DNA from: Paenibacillus xerothermodurans
Lineage (GTDB): Bacteria > Bacillota > Bacilli > Paenibacillales > NBRC-103111
DNA: 64,000 nt
Assembly: GCF_002220865.2 (NCBI RefSeq)
Contig: NZ_NHRJ02000004.1
Span: 62,001-126,000 of the forward strand
Direction of reading: 5' to 3'
Positions 45,500-53,844 of the stretch are shown here, piece by piece (positions within the stretch are counted from its first letter, which is position 1; each line of letters starts with the position of its first letter). Both the position numbers and the translations under genes were made by a program. The notes beneath the pieces are model-generated. The model had not been told where the DNA came from and did no database searches. It saw only the letters and a list, made by a program, of their open reading frames with translations.

Positions 45500-45821
45500 C
45501 CTCGAATCTCCGTGTTACATAACACTGAATGATACGGTTTACGTTTTATACATCTATCCTTAACATATGAATCACTCCGCAGCTTATGTGTGAACAAGTT
45601 GCGGGGCGTTTATTCTCCCCTCGCTCAGCCCTTGAATGTTGGTTACACGCCGATACGGCCGGCGGCTATTGTTGATGGTGATTCCATGCTTCGGACGCAA
45701 AAGCGAGACTAAAAAAAGCAGTTCCCGAAAATGTTCGAGAACTGCTTTTGTACATTTGGTTGCTATGGCACTAATATATAAGAAACCGCTCAATGGGCCT
45801 TTCCATCGAAGTGTGTAGATC
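45500..45821. other. intergenic region
   Basis: Contains a weak CCGCA/TGCGG hairpin after the nitroreductase gene (about 45575-45606) and the csp terminator at 45714-45749. No gene seen. Confidence 0.5.
45714..45749 (-). terminator. terminator of the csp gene
   Basis: AAAAGCAGTTC pairs with GAACTGCTTTT; eight T follow on the minus strand. Confidence 0.85.
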
Positions 45822-46019
45822 TTATAATTTAATGACGTTAGCTGCTTGAGGACCACGATTTCCTTGAGTGATTTCGAACTCAACGGACTGGCCTTCTTCT
45901 AGAGTTTTGAAGCCGTCGCCTTGAATTGCGGAAAAGTGTACGAAGACATCCTCGCCGCCTTCAACTTGAAGAAAACCGTAACCCTTTTCTGCGTTAAACC
46001 ATTTTACTGTACCTGTCAA
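45822..46019 (-). CDS. csp: cold-shock domain protein
   Basis: 65 residues, a single OB-fold RNA/DNA-binding domain with RNP1 (KGYGFLQV) and RNP2 (VFVHF). TTG 46019, nine bases from GGGAGG, aligns with the normal MxGTVKWF start; a TTG at 46028 touches the ribosome site. Csp proteins act as RNA chaperones and antiterminators. Promoter at 46067-46095. Confidence 0.96.
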   Translation of the reverse strand: MTGTVKWFNAEKGYGFLQVEGGEDVFVHFSAIQGDGFKTLEEGQSVEFEITQGNRGPQAANVIKL

Positions 46020-46066
46020 TGAAAACAACCTCCCAGAAGTATCGCCATCTGCGGGCGAATAGGTTA

Positions 46067-46095
46067 ATTATAACATCGCCATAATTATAAATCAA
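46067..46095 (-). promoter_or_regulatory. promoter of the csp gene
   Basis: TTGATT, 17-bp spacer, TATAAT on the minus strand. Confidence 0.75.
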
Positions 46096-46129
46096 CAGTG
46101 GCAAATTATCAATGTTTCTTATTATATGT

Positions 46130-46837
46130 TCACTTCTGTATCAGCAGCAGCTCACTCGATCCCGGAATAAACGGCAGCTTGGAAGCAGCCAATTCGGCGC
46201 TGGCCCCTGTCTCCCGTACCTTGGCGATGAGAGTGTCCAACCGGGGATACAGTTCCCATTTGAGAGACCGCAGCGGATAAATCCGCACCTGCCCCCCCTT
46301 GCGGCACACACGCAGCAGTTCTAGCACCGCCTGCTCATGAAACTCATCGTCAAACTGATCTTGGTATAAAAACAAAAAATGACTGCACAGAACGAGTGAA
46401 AACGCATCGTCTGCATACGGCCGGTCCGGCAGCTGCGCTGATGTGTATCGGCCTGACGACCTGTTGTGGCGAAAATCCGCCGCGAACACTTGCAGTGACC
46501 ATTCCCGCATGCGGCGATGATTATCCAGGCTGCGGTAGTAGCTCCAGTCATACACATCCCGTATAGCGGCCAGCTTGTGCGTGGATGTGTCGATCTCCTT
46601 CGCTGCATGGTTAATTACATCTTCCGGGCTCATGGCATAAAGCGGATCCGCCGCGTACGCCCTCACCCCTCGTGCAGAAGCCTCTGCCACAAAGGCCGAT
46701 GCACCTGCTGCAACATCCAATATCGGCCCGTCCTGCGCGGACAGCGGTGCCAGTGCAAACATTAACTCGTACTCGGCAAACGACCGGCAAGTCATCGCCA
46801 CACCTATTTGTTCATAACTCTTTTCGCCCATTGGCAT
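46130..46837 (-). CDS. class I SAM-dependent methyltransferase-like protein
   Basis: About 235 residues. The SAM-binding strand reads GPILDVAAGASAFVAEA, followed by AYAADPLY (acidic ribose-binding position) and a late DDAFSLVLCSHFLFLY strand as in methyltransferases acting on small molecules. Target unknown. ATG 46837 is at a reasonable distance from GAGGAG; ATG 46846 is closer and possible. Three 10-bp direct repeats precede the ribosome site. Confidence 0.8.
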   Translation of the reverse strand: MPMGEKSYEQIGVAMTCRSFAEYELMFALAPLSAQDGPILDVAAGASAFVAEASARGVRAYAADPLYAMSPEDVINHAAKEIDTSTHKLAAIRDVYDWSYYRSLDNHRRMREWSLQVFAADFRHNRSSGRYTSAQLPDRPYADDAFSLVLCSHFLFLYQDQFDDEFHEQAVLELLRVCRKGGQVRIYPLRSLKWELYPRLDTLIAKVRETGASAELAASKLPFIPGSSELLLIQK

Positions 46838-46851
46838 CTGTCCCATCTCTC

Positions 46852-46886
46852 CTCGTCTCAACTCGTCTCAACTCGTCTCAACTTGT
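46852..46886. repeat. 10-bp direct repeats before the methyltransferase gene
   Basis: CTCGTCTCAA occurs three times head to tail, with a degenerate fourth unit, in the leader of the methyltransferase gene. Confidence 0.85.
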
Positions 46887-47069
46887 GCCACGCGATACTG
46901 CTTAACGCCCGCCTGCACAAGATTATAGCAGATTCTACCATAGATAGATGCAACTGGCAACGGTATAGATAGCGTGCATGTACTGCCTGCCCTGCTGAAA
47001 ACTTGATTTTACCGGTGCATTGCGGTATGATTCAGCCGATATCCTTAGTAATGGAGTGGAGCCTAACTT

Positions 47070-47297
47070 ATGATCAAAAAACATACGATTTACAAAAAAG
47101 ATAAATGGAATATGATGAACGTCGAGGTTCAGGGCAAGACACTGGTGGTGCGGGAAATAACCGATCAATGGGGCGAGGAATGCCACACCTTCTTGAGCAG
47201 GCCTGAGATGATGCATTGGGCGGAGAACAGATTTGCGAACTTTGACGGAACTGAAGAAGAATTAGAGGCGATCATGAACGCTTTGAAAGAAGTGTGA
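47070..47297 (+). CDS. small hypothetical protein
   Basis: 75 residues, acidic C-terminus, beta-rich N-terminal part (NVEVQGKTLVVREITDQWG). ATG 47070 follows GGAGTGGAG. No family recognised. It lies just upstream of the manganese riboswitch of the TerC gene but has separate promoter context. Confidence 0.65.
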   Translation: MIKKHTIYKKDKWNMMNVEVQGKTLVVREITDQWGEECHTFLSRPEMMHWAENRFANFDGTEEELEAIMNALKEV

Positions 47298-47306
47298 TAT
47301 TTTCGC

Positions 47307-47336
47307 TTGACGAGAAGTTGGTGTCCCTTTTATAAT
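47307..47336 (+). promoter_or_regulatory. promoter of the riboswitch-TerC unit
   Basis: TTGACG, 18-bp spacer, TATAAT. Confidence 0.7.
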
Positions 47337-47354
47337 TGAATTAATTACATAAGA

Positions 47355-47470
47355 TTTCCTCCAAAGGGGAGTAGCTGTCACAGTAAAGTCGTCAGTTCGG
47401 GTGCATAACCCCGGCTTTATTGGCAACAAATGTTGTTAGCAAGACCTTTGCCAAACGGTCAGGGTCTTTT
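47355..47470 (+). promoter_or_regulatory. yybP-ykoY manganese riboswitch
   Basis: The leader has the two conserved loops of this class, AAAGGGGAGTAGC at 47363 and AGCAAGACCTTTGCC at 47438, joined by a GTCGTCAGTTCGGG...CCCCGGC stem. The distal AAGACC can pair with GGTCTT of 47464-47468 followed by TTTT, forming a terminator. The class senses Mn2+ and turns on export genes. Confidence 0.88.
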
Positions 47471-47480
47471 TGTGCATTGT

Positions 47481-47512
47481 AAGACCTGTGCCCGAGCGGT
47501 AGAGGTTATTTT
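47481..47512 (+). repeat. degenerate tandem copy of the riboswitch 3' element
   Basis: AAGACCTGTGCCCGAGCGGT here lines up with AAGACCTTTGCCAAACGGTC at 47441, and both are followed by GGT and a T-rich end (40-bp offset). It could form a second weak hairpin before TerC. Confidence 0.6.
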
Positions 47513-47548
47513 TATGTAACAAAACACGAAGTGAGGAGCGGATCGATT

Positions 47549-48346
47549 ATGGAGTGGTTGGATGCTGCATTTTTTACAAGTCTCTTAAGTATTATTCTAA
47601 TCGATTTGGTACTTGCGGGAGACAATGCGATTGTGATTGGGCTGGCAGCTCGGAATCTGCCGAAGGAGTATCAGAAGAAGGCTATCATCTGGGGCACGGT
47701 AGGTGCAATCGCTATTAGAGTGGTGGCAACCCTAGTAGTGGCATGGCTCTTACAGCTGCCAGCGCTGCTGCTCATTGGTGGTGTCGTGCTCGTATGGATC
47801 GCCTTTAAATTGTTGGTGGATAAAAAAGAGCACAACATTGCAGCGAAAAACGCACTTTGGCCCGCCATTCAAACTATCATCATCGCCGACGCGGTCATGG
47901 GTTTCGACAATGTGATGGCTGTGGCTGGAGCTTCTCACGGTCAATTCGAGCTTGTTGTACTGGGGCTTCTGATCAGCGTTCCTATTGTCGTATGGGGCAG
48001 CACGCTATTTATTACTGCGATGGAAAAATTTCCATGGATTCTCTATCTTGGCGCAGGTGTACTGGCCTTCACGGCAGCAAAGATGCTGGTCGGTGATCCT
48101 CTAGTGAAGGCATGGTTTGAGGCGAACCCTGTAGTGCAGTGGACGGTATTGGTGCTCGTCACGGTAGGCGTCGTGTTAGCCGGTATCTGGAAGAAAAAGA
48201 GCGGTTCTTTTGTCACTCTTAATGCGAGCGGTGATCTGACCCTATCTGAAGAACTGATGCAGGAAGCAAATATCTCACCAAACGACAGCTTTAAAGCAAG
48301 CCATGATGAAAAAGGACGCCTGGTGCTTGTAAAGTTGAATGGATAA
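47549..48346 (+). CDS. TerC-family manganese exporter-like protein (YkoY type)
   Basis: 265 residues, seven to eight spans with the TerC pattern: LIDLVLAGDNAIVIGLA and ADAVMGFDNVMAVAG carry conserved Asp/Asn within membrane spans. A C-terminal soluble tail (about 205-265) follows. Homologues export Mn2+ or help metal-loading of exported enzymes. GAGGAG precedes ATG 47549. Control by the yybP-ykoY riboswitch supports the manganese link. Confidence 0.92.
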   Translation: MEWLDAAFFTSLLSIILIDLVLAGDNAIVIGLAARNLPKEYQKKAIIWGTVGAIAIRVVATLVVAWLLQLPALLLIGGVVLVWIAFKLLVDKKEHNIAAKNALWPAIQTIIIADAVMGFDNVMAVAGASHGQFELVVLGLLISVPIVVWGSTLFITAMEKFPWILYLGAGVLAFTAAKMLVGDPLVKAWFEANPVVQWTVLVLVTVGVVLAGIWKKKSGSFVTLNASGDLTLSEELMQEANISPNDSFKASHDEKGRLVLVKLNG

Positions 48347-48350
48347 ATGT

Positions 48351-48376
48351 TAAGGGGAGGCCGTTTGGCCTCCCCT
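48351..48376 (+). terminator. hairpin after the TerC gene
   Basis: GGGGAGGCC / GGCCTCCCC with a GTTT-type loop; the T-run is weak. Confidence 0.6.
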
Positions 48377-48541
48377 GCTCTATTGCTACAAGGCAGCAGC
48401 ACCGCGCCTGTCTTCGAGCGCCGACGTGAAAACCAGTTCCGCTTGAAAAGGATTTTCCCTGCTCGCGGCGAATGCTACCTAAGCATGAATCAAACAATTG
48501 GGCATACTATCCAAACCGCCGCTGATGTGAGGTGAACATTG

Positions 48542-48721
48542 ATGGATGACTCTGCAACAATCTTAACGTTTATCATCGTCTCATTTTGTTTTGCGCTGAT
48601 TCTCATACTGAAAAAGGATACTCTGCCTCCGGGGGTCAAGCGACCGCTGGCGATTCTCGCCCTGGCCATGATAACTTTTTCTTTCACGTTAATCGTTTAT
48701 AGTTTTCTCGTTATGGGTTGA
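48542..48721 (+). CDS. small two-span membrane protein
   Basis: 59 residues with two hydrophobic helices (about 5-24 and 34-56) and a short charged loop (KKDTLPPGVKRP). GAGGTG is seven bases before ATG 48542. Function unknown. Confidence 0.6.
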   Translation: MDDSATILTFIIVSFCFALILILKKDTLPPGVKRPLAILALAMITFSFTLIVYSFLVMG

Positions 48722-48734
48722 AGCTGGACACTCG

Positions 48735-48885
48735 CTCATCCTGCTTTACTCCGATTGATAAATTCCTTTATGATGCGAGCCTCTCTCCTTGAAATGCTTT
48801 CGTGCATCAGCAAGGAATTTTACCGCTACAACGCGGTCGTTCATCCTCATCCTGTTTTACTTCGATCCATAAATTCCTTATAATT
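48735..48885 (+). repeat. duplicated promoter-bearing segment before pepF
   Basis: A ~40-bp imperfect direct repeat at 48735-48774 and 48846-48885 (CTCATCCTG.TTTACT.CGAT..ATAAATTCCTT). Copy 2 contains TTTACT-17-TATAAT, a probable promoter; copy 1 contains TTTACT and a weaker TATGAT. Confidence 0.8.
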
Positions 48886-49048
48886 AAACTACGGTCCGGT
48901 CATACTAGGAAAAAAATGCAAGGGCGTGTGCTTTATGCGTTTTGTTCCGCTGGTGTTGACCGGCGTGCTATTTAGCAGCACCGTGCTGTCCGCTCCGTTG
49001 GCGGCGCATGACAGCTCCCAACCATCCCATTTATCAAGGAGGGCTCCG

Positions 49049-50839
49049 ATGAATCAGGTACTTAAGCGCAGTGAGGTTGCAGCGGAACACCGCTGGAATG
49101 TGGAAGATTTATTTCCTAATCAACAGGCGTGGGATAAAGAATATCAAGAAGTCAAGGATGCTTTAGCGAAAGCGGCGGCATTCCAAGGCAAATTGAACGA
49201 CCCTGGCGCGATCAAGCAGTGCTTTGAGTTAGAGGACGAGATCTCCTTACATACCGAACGCCTCTACGTGTTCGCCAACCTGAAACACCATGAAGATACG
49301 GCGGACCCTACATACCAAGCATTATCCGACAAGGCAAAAAAGCTTAGCGTGGAAAGCAGCGAGGCGTTGTCTTTCATCTCCCCGGAAATCCTAAGTCTAT
49401 CCGATGAACAATTGGATAATCTGGTGAATCATCCGGAACTCAGCTTTTACAAGCGAACGCTCGAAGAAATGATCCGCCAAAAGCAGCACGTTTTGTCCAA
49501 ATCCGAGGAGGCGCTTCTCGCCCAAGTAGGCAACATATCTCAAGCACCGGGCACGATCTTTAGCATGCTGAATAATGCCGACTTACGGTTCCCTAAGGTA
49601 AAAAATGAGCAAGGGGAAGAAGTCGAGCTCACGCACGGCCGGTACATTCAATTCATGGAAAGCCGCAACCGGGATGTTCGCAAGGCAGCTTTCGAGGCGA
49701 TGTATGCGACTTACTCGAGAAACAAAAACACGATCGGAGCTACGCTCGCTGCGAACATTACGAAGAACGTATTTTACGCAAAGGTGCGGAAGTACCCTTC
49801 TGTGTTGGAAATGGCTTTGTTCAGCGATAACATCGACAAAGAAGTGTACACAAATCTGATCGATACGATCCATGAAGCGCTACCTTCCATGCACAGATAT
49901 ATGGCGCTCCGCAAGAAGTTGTTGAACGTCGACGAACTGCACATGTACGACTTGTTCGCCCCGCTTGTGGAAGAGTTCAAAATGGACATCACGTTCGAGC
50001 AAGCGCAAGAAATGGTGAAGGAAAGCTTGAAGCCTCTAGGCGAAAATTATTTGCAAATTTTAGAAAAAGGCTTTAATCACCGTTGGATCGACATCTACGA
50101 AAACGAAGGCAAACGCAGCGGTGCCTATAGCTGGGGAGCATACGGTACCCATCCGTTCGTGCTGCTCAATCACAAGGACAATCTGAACAGCATGTTCACG
50201 CTCAGCCACGAAATGGGTCATGCGATCCACTCTTACTTGTCGGATGAAAATCAACCTTACCGTTATGCACAGTACACGATTTTCCTAGCGGAAGTGGCGT
50301 CCACGTTGAACGAAGCTCTGCTAATGGATTACATGCTGAAAAAGACGACCGATCCTAAAGAGAAAATGTACCTGCTTACCTACTACATGGATCAGTTCCG
50401 CACCACGGTATTCCGTCAGACGATGTTCGCCGAGTTTGAAAAGATTGTACATGAGCGGGCAGAAAAAGGTGATTCACTCACCCCGCAAGAGCTCAGCAAA
50501 ATCTACTATGATCTTAACGTGAAATATTATGGCGAAGGCATGGCAGTTGACAAAGACATTGAGATGGAATGGGCACGTATCCCGCATTTCTATAACAGCT
50601 TTTACGTATACAAATATGCTACGGGCTTCTCCGCTGCAACGAGCTTTGCAAAGCAAATTCTCGAGGAAGGCCAGCCGGCGGTTGACCGGTATCTCGGCTT
50701 CCTGAAGAGCGGCGGCAGTGACTACTCGATCAATATTTTGAAACGAGCGGGAGTAGACATGTCGTCACCCGAACCGATCAAGCAGGCTATGGATGTGTTC
50801 AACGGTCTGCTGGAACAAATGGAACAGTTCGCCAAATAA
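49049..50839 (+). CDS. pepF: oligoendopeptidase F (M3 metallopeptidase)
   Basis: About 596 residues; cleaves peptides of 7-17 residues in the cytosol. The zinc motif is HEMGH (387-391), with the downstream Glu of the family. ATG 49049 follows AAGGAGG and gives the usual length. The frame is, however, open back to 48926, and from ATG 48935 it encodes a signal-peptide-like start (MRFVPLVLTGVLFSSTVLS), so a longer exported form is possible. A promoter lies at 48856-48884. Confidence 0.95.
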   Translation: MNQVLKRSEVAAEHRWNVEDLFPNQQAWDKEYQEVKDALAKAAAFQGKLNDPGAIKQCFELEDEISLHTERLYVFANLKHHEDTADPTYQALSDKAKKLSVESSEALSFISPEILSLSDEQLDNLVNHPELSFYKRTLEEMIRQKQHVLSKSEEALLAQVGNISQAPGTIFSMLNNADLRFPKVKNEQGEEVELTHGRYIQFMESRNRDVRKAAFEAMYATYSRNKNTIGATLAANITKNVFYAKVRKYPSVLEMALFSDNIDKEVYTNLIDTIHEALPSMHRYMALRKKLLNVDELHMYDLFAPLVEEFKMDITFEQAQEMVKESLKPLGENYLQILEKGFNHRWIDIYENEGKRSGAYSWGAYGTHPFVLLNHKDNLNSMFTLSHEMGHAIHSYLSDENQPYRYAQYTIFLAEVASTLNEALLMDYMLKKTTDPKEKMYLLTYYMDQFRTTVFRQTMFAEFEKIVHERAEKGDSLTPQELSKIYYDLNVKYYGEGMAVDKDIEMEWARIPHFYNSFYVYKYATGFSAATSFAKQILEEGQPAVDRYLGFLKSGGSDYSINILKRAGVDMSSPEPIKQAMDVFNGLLEQMEQFAK

Positions 50840-51059
50840 GGCGTGCTGTTGAAGGTAACGATGTGCCCGAGCTGATGGATGCTACGCTTGATAGATCTCG
50901 ATCTCATCATTCTAGCGTGCGCTGCATCCTTTCACATCGCAGACTCGCCATTCTGACGTGTGCTACGCCCAACAGAATCGCAGATCTCGCCAGGCTAACA
51001 TGGGCTGCGCTGAGAGACCCGTGATCCGTGATCTCATCATTGCAATACACGCAACAAAC

Positions 51060-51100
51060 AGACCTCCAATCTCACCATTCTGGTGCATTGGAGGTCTATT
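51060..51100 (+). terminator. terminator downstream of pepF
   Basis: AGACCTCCAAT pairs with ATTGGAGGTCT, then ATTTT; located 220 bp after the stop. Confidence 0.7.
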
Positions 51101-51191
51101 TTGCTGCGTCCGGATCTTGCAAACATGCACAAGTTGACCGCTGGCTACAAGCGAGCACTTTATGGACTTCCCACAGCTCAGATGGAAATTA

Positions 51192-51221
51192 TTGCACTCT
51201 CGTAGACACATCCTATATAAT
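51192..51221 (+). promoter_or_regulatory. promoter of the 44-residue membrane protein gene
   Basis: TTGCAC, 18-bp spacer, TATAAT. Confidence 0.55.
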
Positions 51222-51259
51222 TGACTACACGTGTGACACCATGAACGATATACATTTTT

Positions 51260-51394
51260 ATGGGAACGGGGCGTTTAAGCTTGGGAATAGGCGGAACGAT
51301 CATACTAGGCCTGATTACCATAGGCATTGTGGGCGGGTTAACATTTTGGGTGACCAAAAAGGCATACTCACGGAAATGGGATGAGGAAGAGTAA
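51260..51394 (+). CDS. 44-residue single-span membrane protein
   Basis: ATG 51260 to TAA 51394. One membrane span (about residues 8-31: LGIGGTIILGLITIGIV...) is followed by a TKKAYSRKWDEEE tail, a type seen in small Bacillales membrane proteins. The ribosome site is weak, and a TTG at 51281 with a better site would shorten it by seven residues. A promoter stands 40 bp upstream. Confidence 0.5.
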   Translation: MGTGRLSLGIGGTIILGLITIGIVGGLTFWVTKKAYSRKWDEEE

Positions 51395-51505
51395 CCGGCG
51401 GCAAGTGGGATCCGACTAACGTTCGAGTCCTCACTGTTGTCATTCACGTAACTCTCCGTTAGCGCGACAAGCCCCGCTACAATCTTGTGCGGGAGCCGTG
51501 CTTAA

Positions 51506-52285
51506 TCATGATTTAACGGCTTGATAAATGAATTTCTGATTGCCACTGGTCGGCTTTTTTTCATCCTCAAAATCTGCGCAAACGGTTACATTTGCAAACC
51601 CAACGCTCTCAAGGGTGCACTTGAATTCTTCAACTCCGTACCAGCGTAGTGCAAAACGCTGCAGTTCCGTTTGTATCAATGTCCCGTTACGCCACTTTTC
51701 ATACTTCAAGTAGCTTACACGGTATTGATTAAAGAATAAGTCAGCTTCCACGCACTTGCCTTCCATCGTGATCATGTCACCATTAGGCAAGTTGTATGTT
51801 GCCGATCCGCCCCATCGTCCAAGCTCGGCACTGTTGTAGTTGTTGTCGGGCAAAAACAGATCGAGGATCAACCGCCCGCCTGATTCCAAATGTTCATACA
51901 ATCGATGTAAAACCCTCAGTGACTCCTCCCGTTGTTCAATCAATAAAAATGAGCCTCCAGGAATGATGATTGCCTCATACTTATGTGGCAAAGAAAGCTC
52001 CTGTAAGTTTGCTTCATATAATTCGGGTCTTAATCCACGCTCTTCACATCGGTTTCGGCAAGAAGCCAACATTTGAGGGGAATAGTCCACCCCATCCACA
52101 GTTAGTCCAGATTCTAGTAAAGGAATCATAACTCGCCCTGAACCGACCATTGCTTCCAGAATACGTCCCTTGCAATGCTTTAGCTTTTCACGATAGTACT
52201 CAATGTCACCGCCGAATGATTGCCCAATTTTCTTGGTTAGGTCATAGACCTCCGTGCAGAGCTGACCGTAATTACTGAAAGACAT
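51506..52285 (-). CDS. class I SAM-dependent methyltransferase
   Basis: 259 residues. RILEAMVGSGRVMIPLLESG is the SAM-binding loop (GxGxG variant), with VDGVDYSPQML as the ribose-binding strand. The C-terminal part is beta-rich. Small-molecule or unknown target. GGAGGG precedes ATG 52285. GC content seems lower than for the flanking housekeeping genes. Confidence 0.88.
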   Translation of the reverse strand: MSFSNYGQLCTEVYDLTKKIGQSFGGDIEYYREKLKHCKGRILEAMVGSGRVMIPLLESGLTVDGVDYSPQMLASCRNRCEERGLRPELYEANLQELSLPHKYEAIIIPGGSFLLIEQREESLRVLHRLYEHLESGGRLILDLFLPDNNYNSAELGRWGGSATYNLPNGDMITMEGKCVEADLFFNQYRVSYLKYEKWRNGTLIQTELQRFALRWYGVEEFKCTLESVGFANVTVCADFEDEKKPTSGNQKFIYQAVKS

Positions 52286-52635
52286 ATTGCTTTCCCTCCG
52301 TAATTTGAGTTTTGCAGGCAGGGAGCACTGTTGGTGGTTATCCCTTCCGCACCTTGAAAAATAATTGCGTCGCCAACAAATTTAATGTTTCTCACGATAA
52401 TCACTCGCTTTCTAGAACGATACTTCCAGAATACATGGTTGGAAAAAATTAGACAACAAAAAAGTGAGGATTTGGTGAGTTCGGGAAAACACCTTGAAAT
52501 ACACTTCCCTCAGCGTGGCGCTTTGCTGGCGGCACCCGATCGAGGGACCATGTTATATCGGCCCCCGGCACAACACTTCGCGCCTGTTTGATAGCGAGCC
52601 GCCCGGCCGTCCCGGGCACTTGCCAGCCGGTATAT
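52286..52635. other. intergenic region
   Basis: No gene with a ribosome site was found; a 68-codon frame at 52385 lacks support. It separates the methyltransferase from the terminator of the secreted nuclease gene. Confidence 0.45.
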
Positions 52636-52662
52636 CAAAAAACCCTCGATGCACGAGGGTTT
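52636..52662 (-). terminator. terminator of the nuclease gene
   Basis: AAACCCTC / GAGGGTTT stem; on the minus strand six T follow. Confidence 0.8.
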
Positions 52663-52720
52663 AATTTCGTATGGTGATGCATCATTAGCTGAACAAGTGG
52701 TCTTGGCGCACTGCATTCTC

Positions 52721-53638
52721 TTATTTGTCGTAAGTTAAGGTGATGTCAGCAATCACTGGGAAATGATCGCTTGGAAATTGTCCGTTCTTCTGATAGTTAA
52801 CAATTTCAATTTCATTAGTGGTCAGGTTTCCTTTTCCAAGAATCCAGTCAATACGCCTGTCAGGTCCTCCACCAGTAGCATCATGAAAACCATTAAATGT
52901 TCCTAAATGTTCATTGATTCTTGTCTCAGCTGTTCCCCATAAATCATCAAACGCTCCATCATTCGTTAAAATTTGGTGTGGAAGAGTATCTGGTGCAGTG
53001 TTGAAGTCGCCTGTCAAGATAACCGGTAACTCGGGATCAAATTCTTTTGTTACTTGGAGCATTAATTCTGCACTTTTTTCTCTTGCATTGGCGGATTGAT
53101 GATCAAAGTGTGTATTGACGAAATAGAACTGTTGGTTGCTTTTTTTATCAAGAAACTTAGCCCACGTAACCATTCTTGGAATATTGTTTCCCCATGTTTT
53201 TGAACCAATTACTTGTGGTGTATCGGATAACCAAAAATGATCATACTCTAGCACGGTGTAATCTTTTTCTTTGTAAAAACTAGCAGAGTATTCTCCACGA
53301 TTTCCGCCTTCACGGCCTAAACCAATCCAATTATATTCAGGTAATGTATTTTCTAAATCTTGTAGTTGTGTATATAACACTTCTTGTGTTCCAATGATAT
53401 CAGGATTCTTCATGTTAATCATTTTTTTGATGGTAGGAACCCTTTCATCCCAAGTGTGTGGTGAGGGATCACTGCTATTTTCGTATCTTAGATTAAAAGT
53501 CATTGCTGTTACATCTACCACCGTCGATTGATCTTTGTTTTCTGCAGCAAACCCAGTGGAAGCTCCTGGGAACAAACCACTTAGTAAAACTAGTGCACCG
53601 ATTACCACTAAAAATGGGCGTTTCAAAACTTTCTCCAA
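52721..53638 (-). CDS. secreted endonuclease/exonuclease/phosphatase-family protein
   Basis: 305 residues. A signal peptide (cut after FAA near residue 32) precedes a metal-dependent EEP domain with TFNLRYENS, IGTQEV (catalytic Glu), TGDFN (Asp/Asn), and the final SDHFPV (Asp-His). Family members are DNases, sphingomyelinases or phosphodiesterases. TTG 53638 is seven bases from AGGAGG. The gene is AT-rich, near 38 % GC by eye, against about 50 % around it, suggesting transfer. PhoP-box-like repeats lie upstream. Confidence 0.9.
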   Translation of the reverse strand: MEKVLKRPFLVVIGALVLLSGLFPGASTGFAAENKDQSTVVDVTAMTFNLRYENSSDPSPHTWDERVPTIKKMINMKNPDIIGTQEVLYTQLQDLENTLPEYNWIGLGREGGNRGEYSASFYKEKDYTVLEYDHFWLSDTPQVIGSKTWGNNIPRMVTWAKFLDKKSNQQFYFVNTHFDHQSANAREKSAELMLQVTKEFDPELPVILTGDFNTAPDTLPHQILTNDGAFDDLWGTAETRINEHLGTFNGFHDATGGGPDRRIDWILGKGNLTTNEIEIVNYQKNGQFPSDHFPVIADITLTYDK

Positions 53639-53702
53639 TCTAATTCCTCCTCTGTTTTAATTCGTTTTAATTATGTATTACAGTTGAAGCATACCTTTCC
53701 TA

Positions 53703-53750
53703 TGTTAATTGAATGTTATTAATAGATGTTAATATTGTAAATATTGTAAA
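53703..53750 (-). promoter_or_regulatory. PhoP-box-like direct repeats upstream of the nuclease gene
   Basis: On the minus strand TTTACA, TTTACA, TTAACA, TTAATA and TTAACA follow one another with 3-8 bases between. The B. subtilis PhoP site is a direct repeat of TT(A/C/T)A(C/T)A spaced 5±2 bases. Spacing here is at the low end. Confidence 0.45.
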
Positions 53751-53844
53751 TATTTAACGAAGAAAATGTCAGGGACGTTAATCTGGGCGTCAAACAGCAC
53801 ACATAACCGGAAAAATGAATGAATGGAAAAATCAGAGGCTGCGT

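Larger units (their letters stand above)
50840..51259. other. gene-free stretch with degenerate 42-bp repeats
   Basis: Five units beginning GATCTCATCATT-like sequences occur at about 50900, 50942, 50983, 51030 and 51068. The last one lies in a terminator hairpin. No gene seen. Confidence 0.55.

Noticed and set aside
48735-48885. Attachment-site-like direct repeats
   Set aside because: The repeats carry promoter motifs and there is no integrase or tRNA gene nearby.
50900-51095. CRISPR array
   Set aside because: Units are degenerate, spacing is irregular and there are no cas genes.
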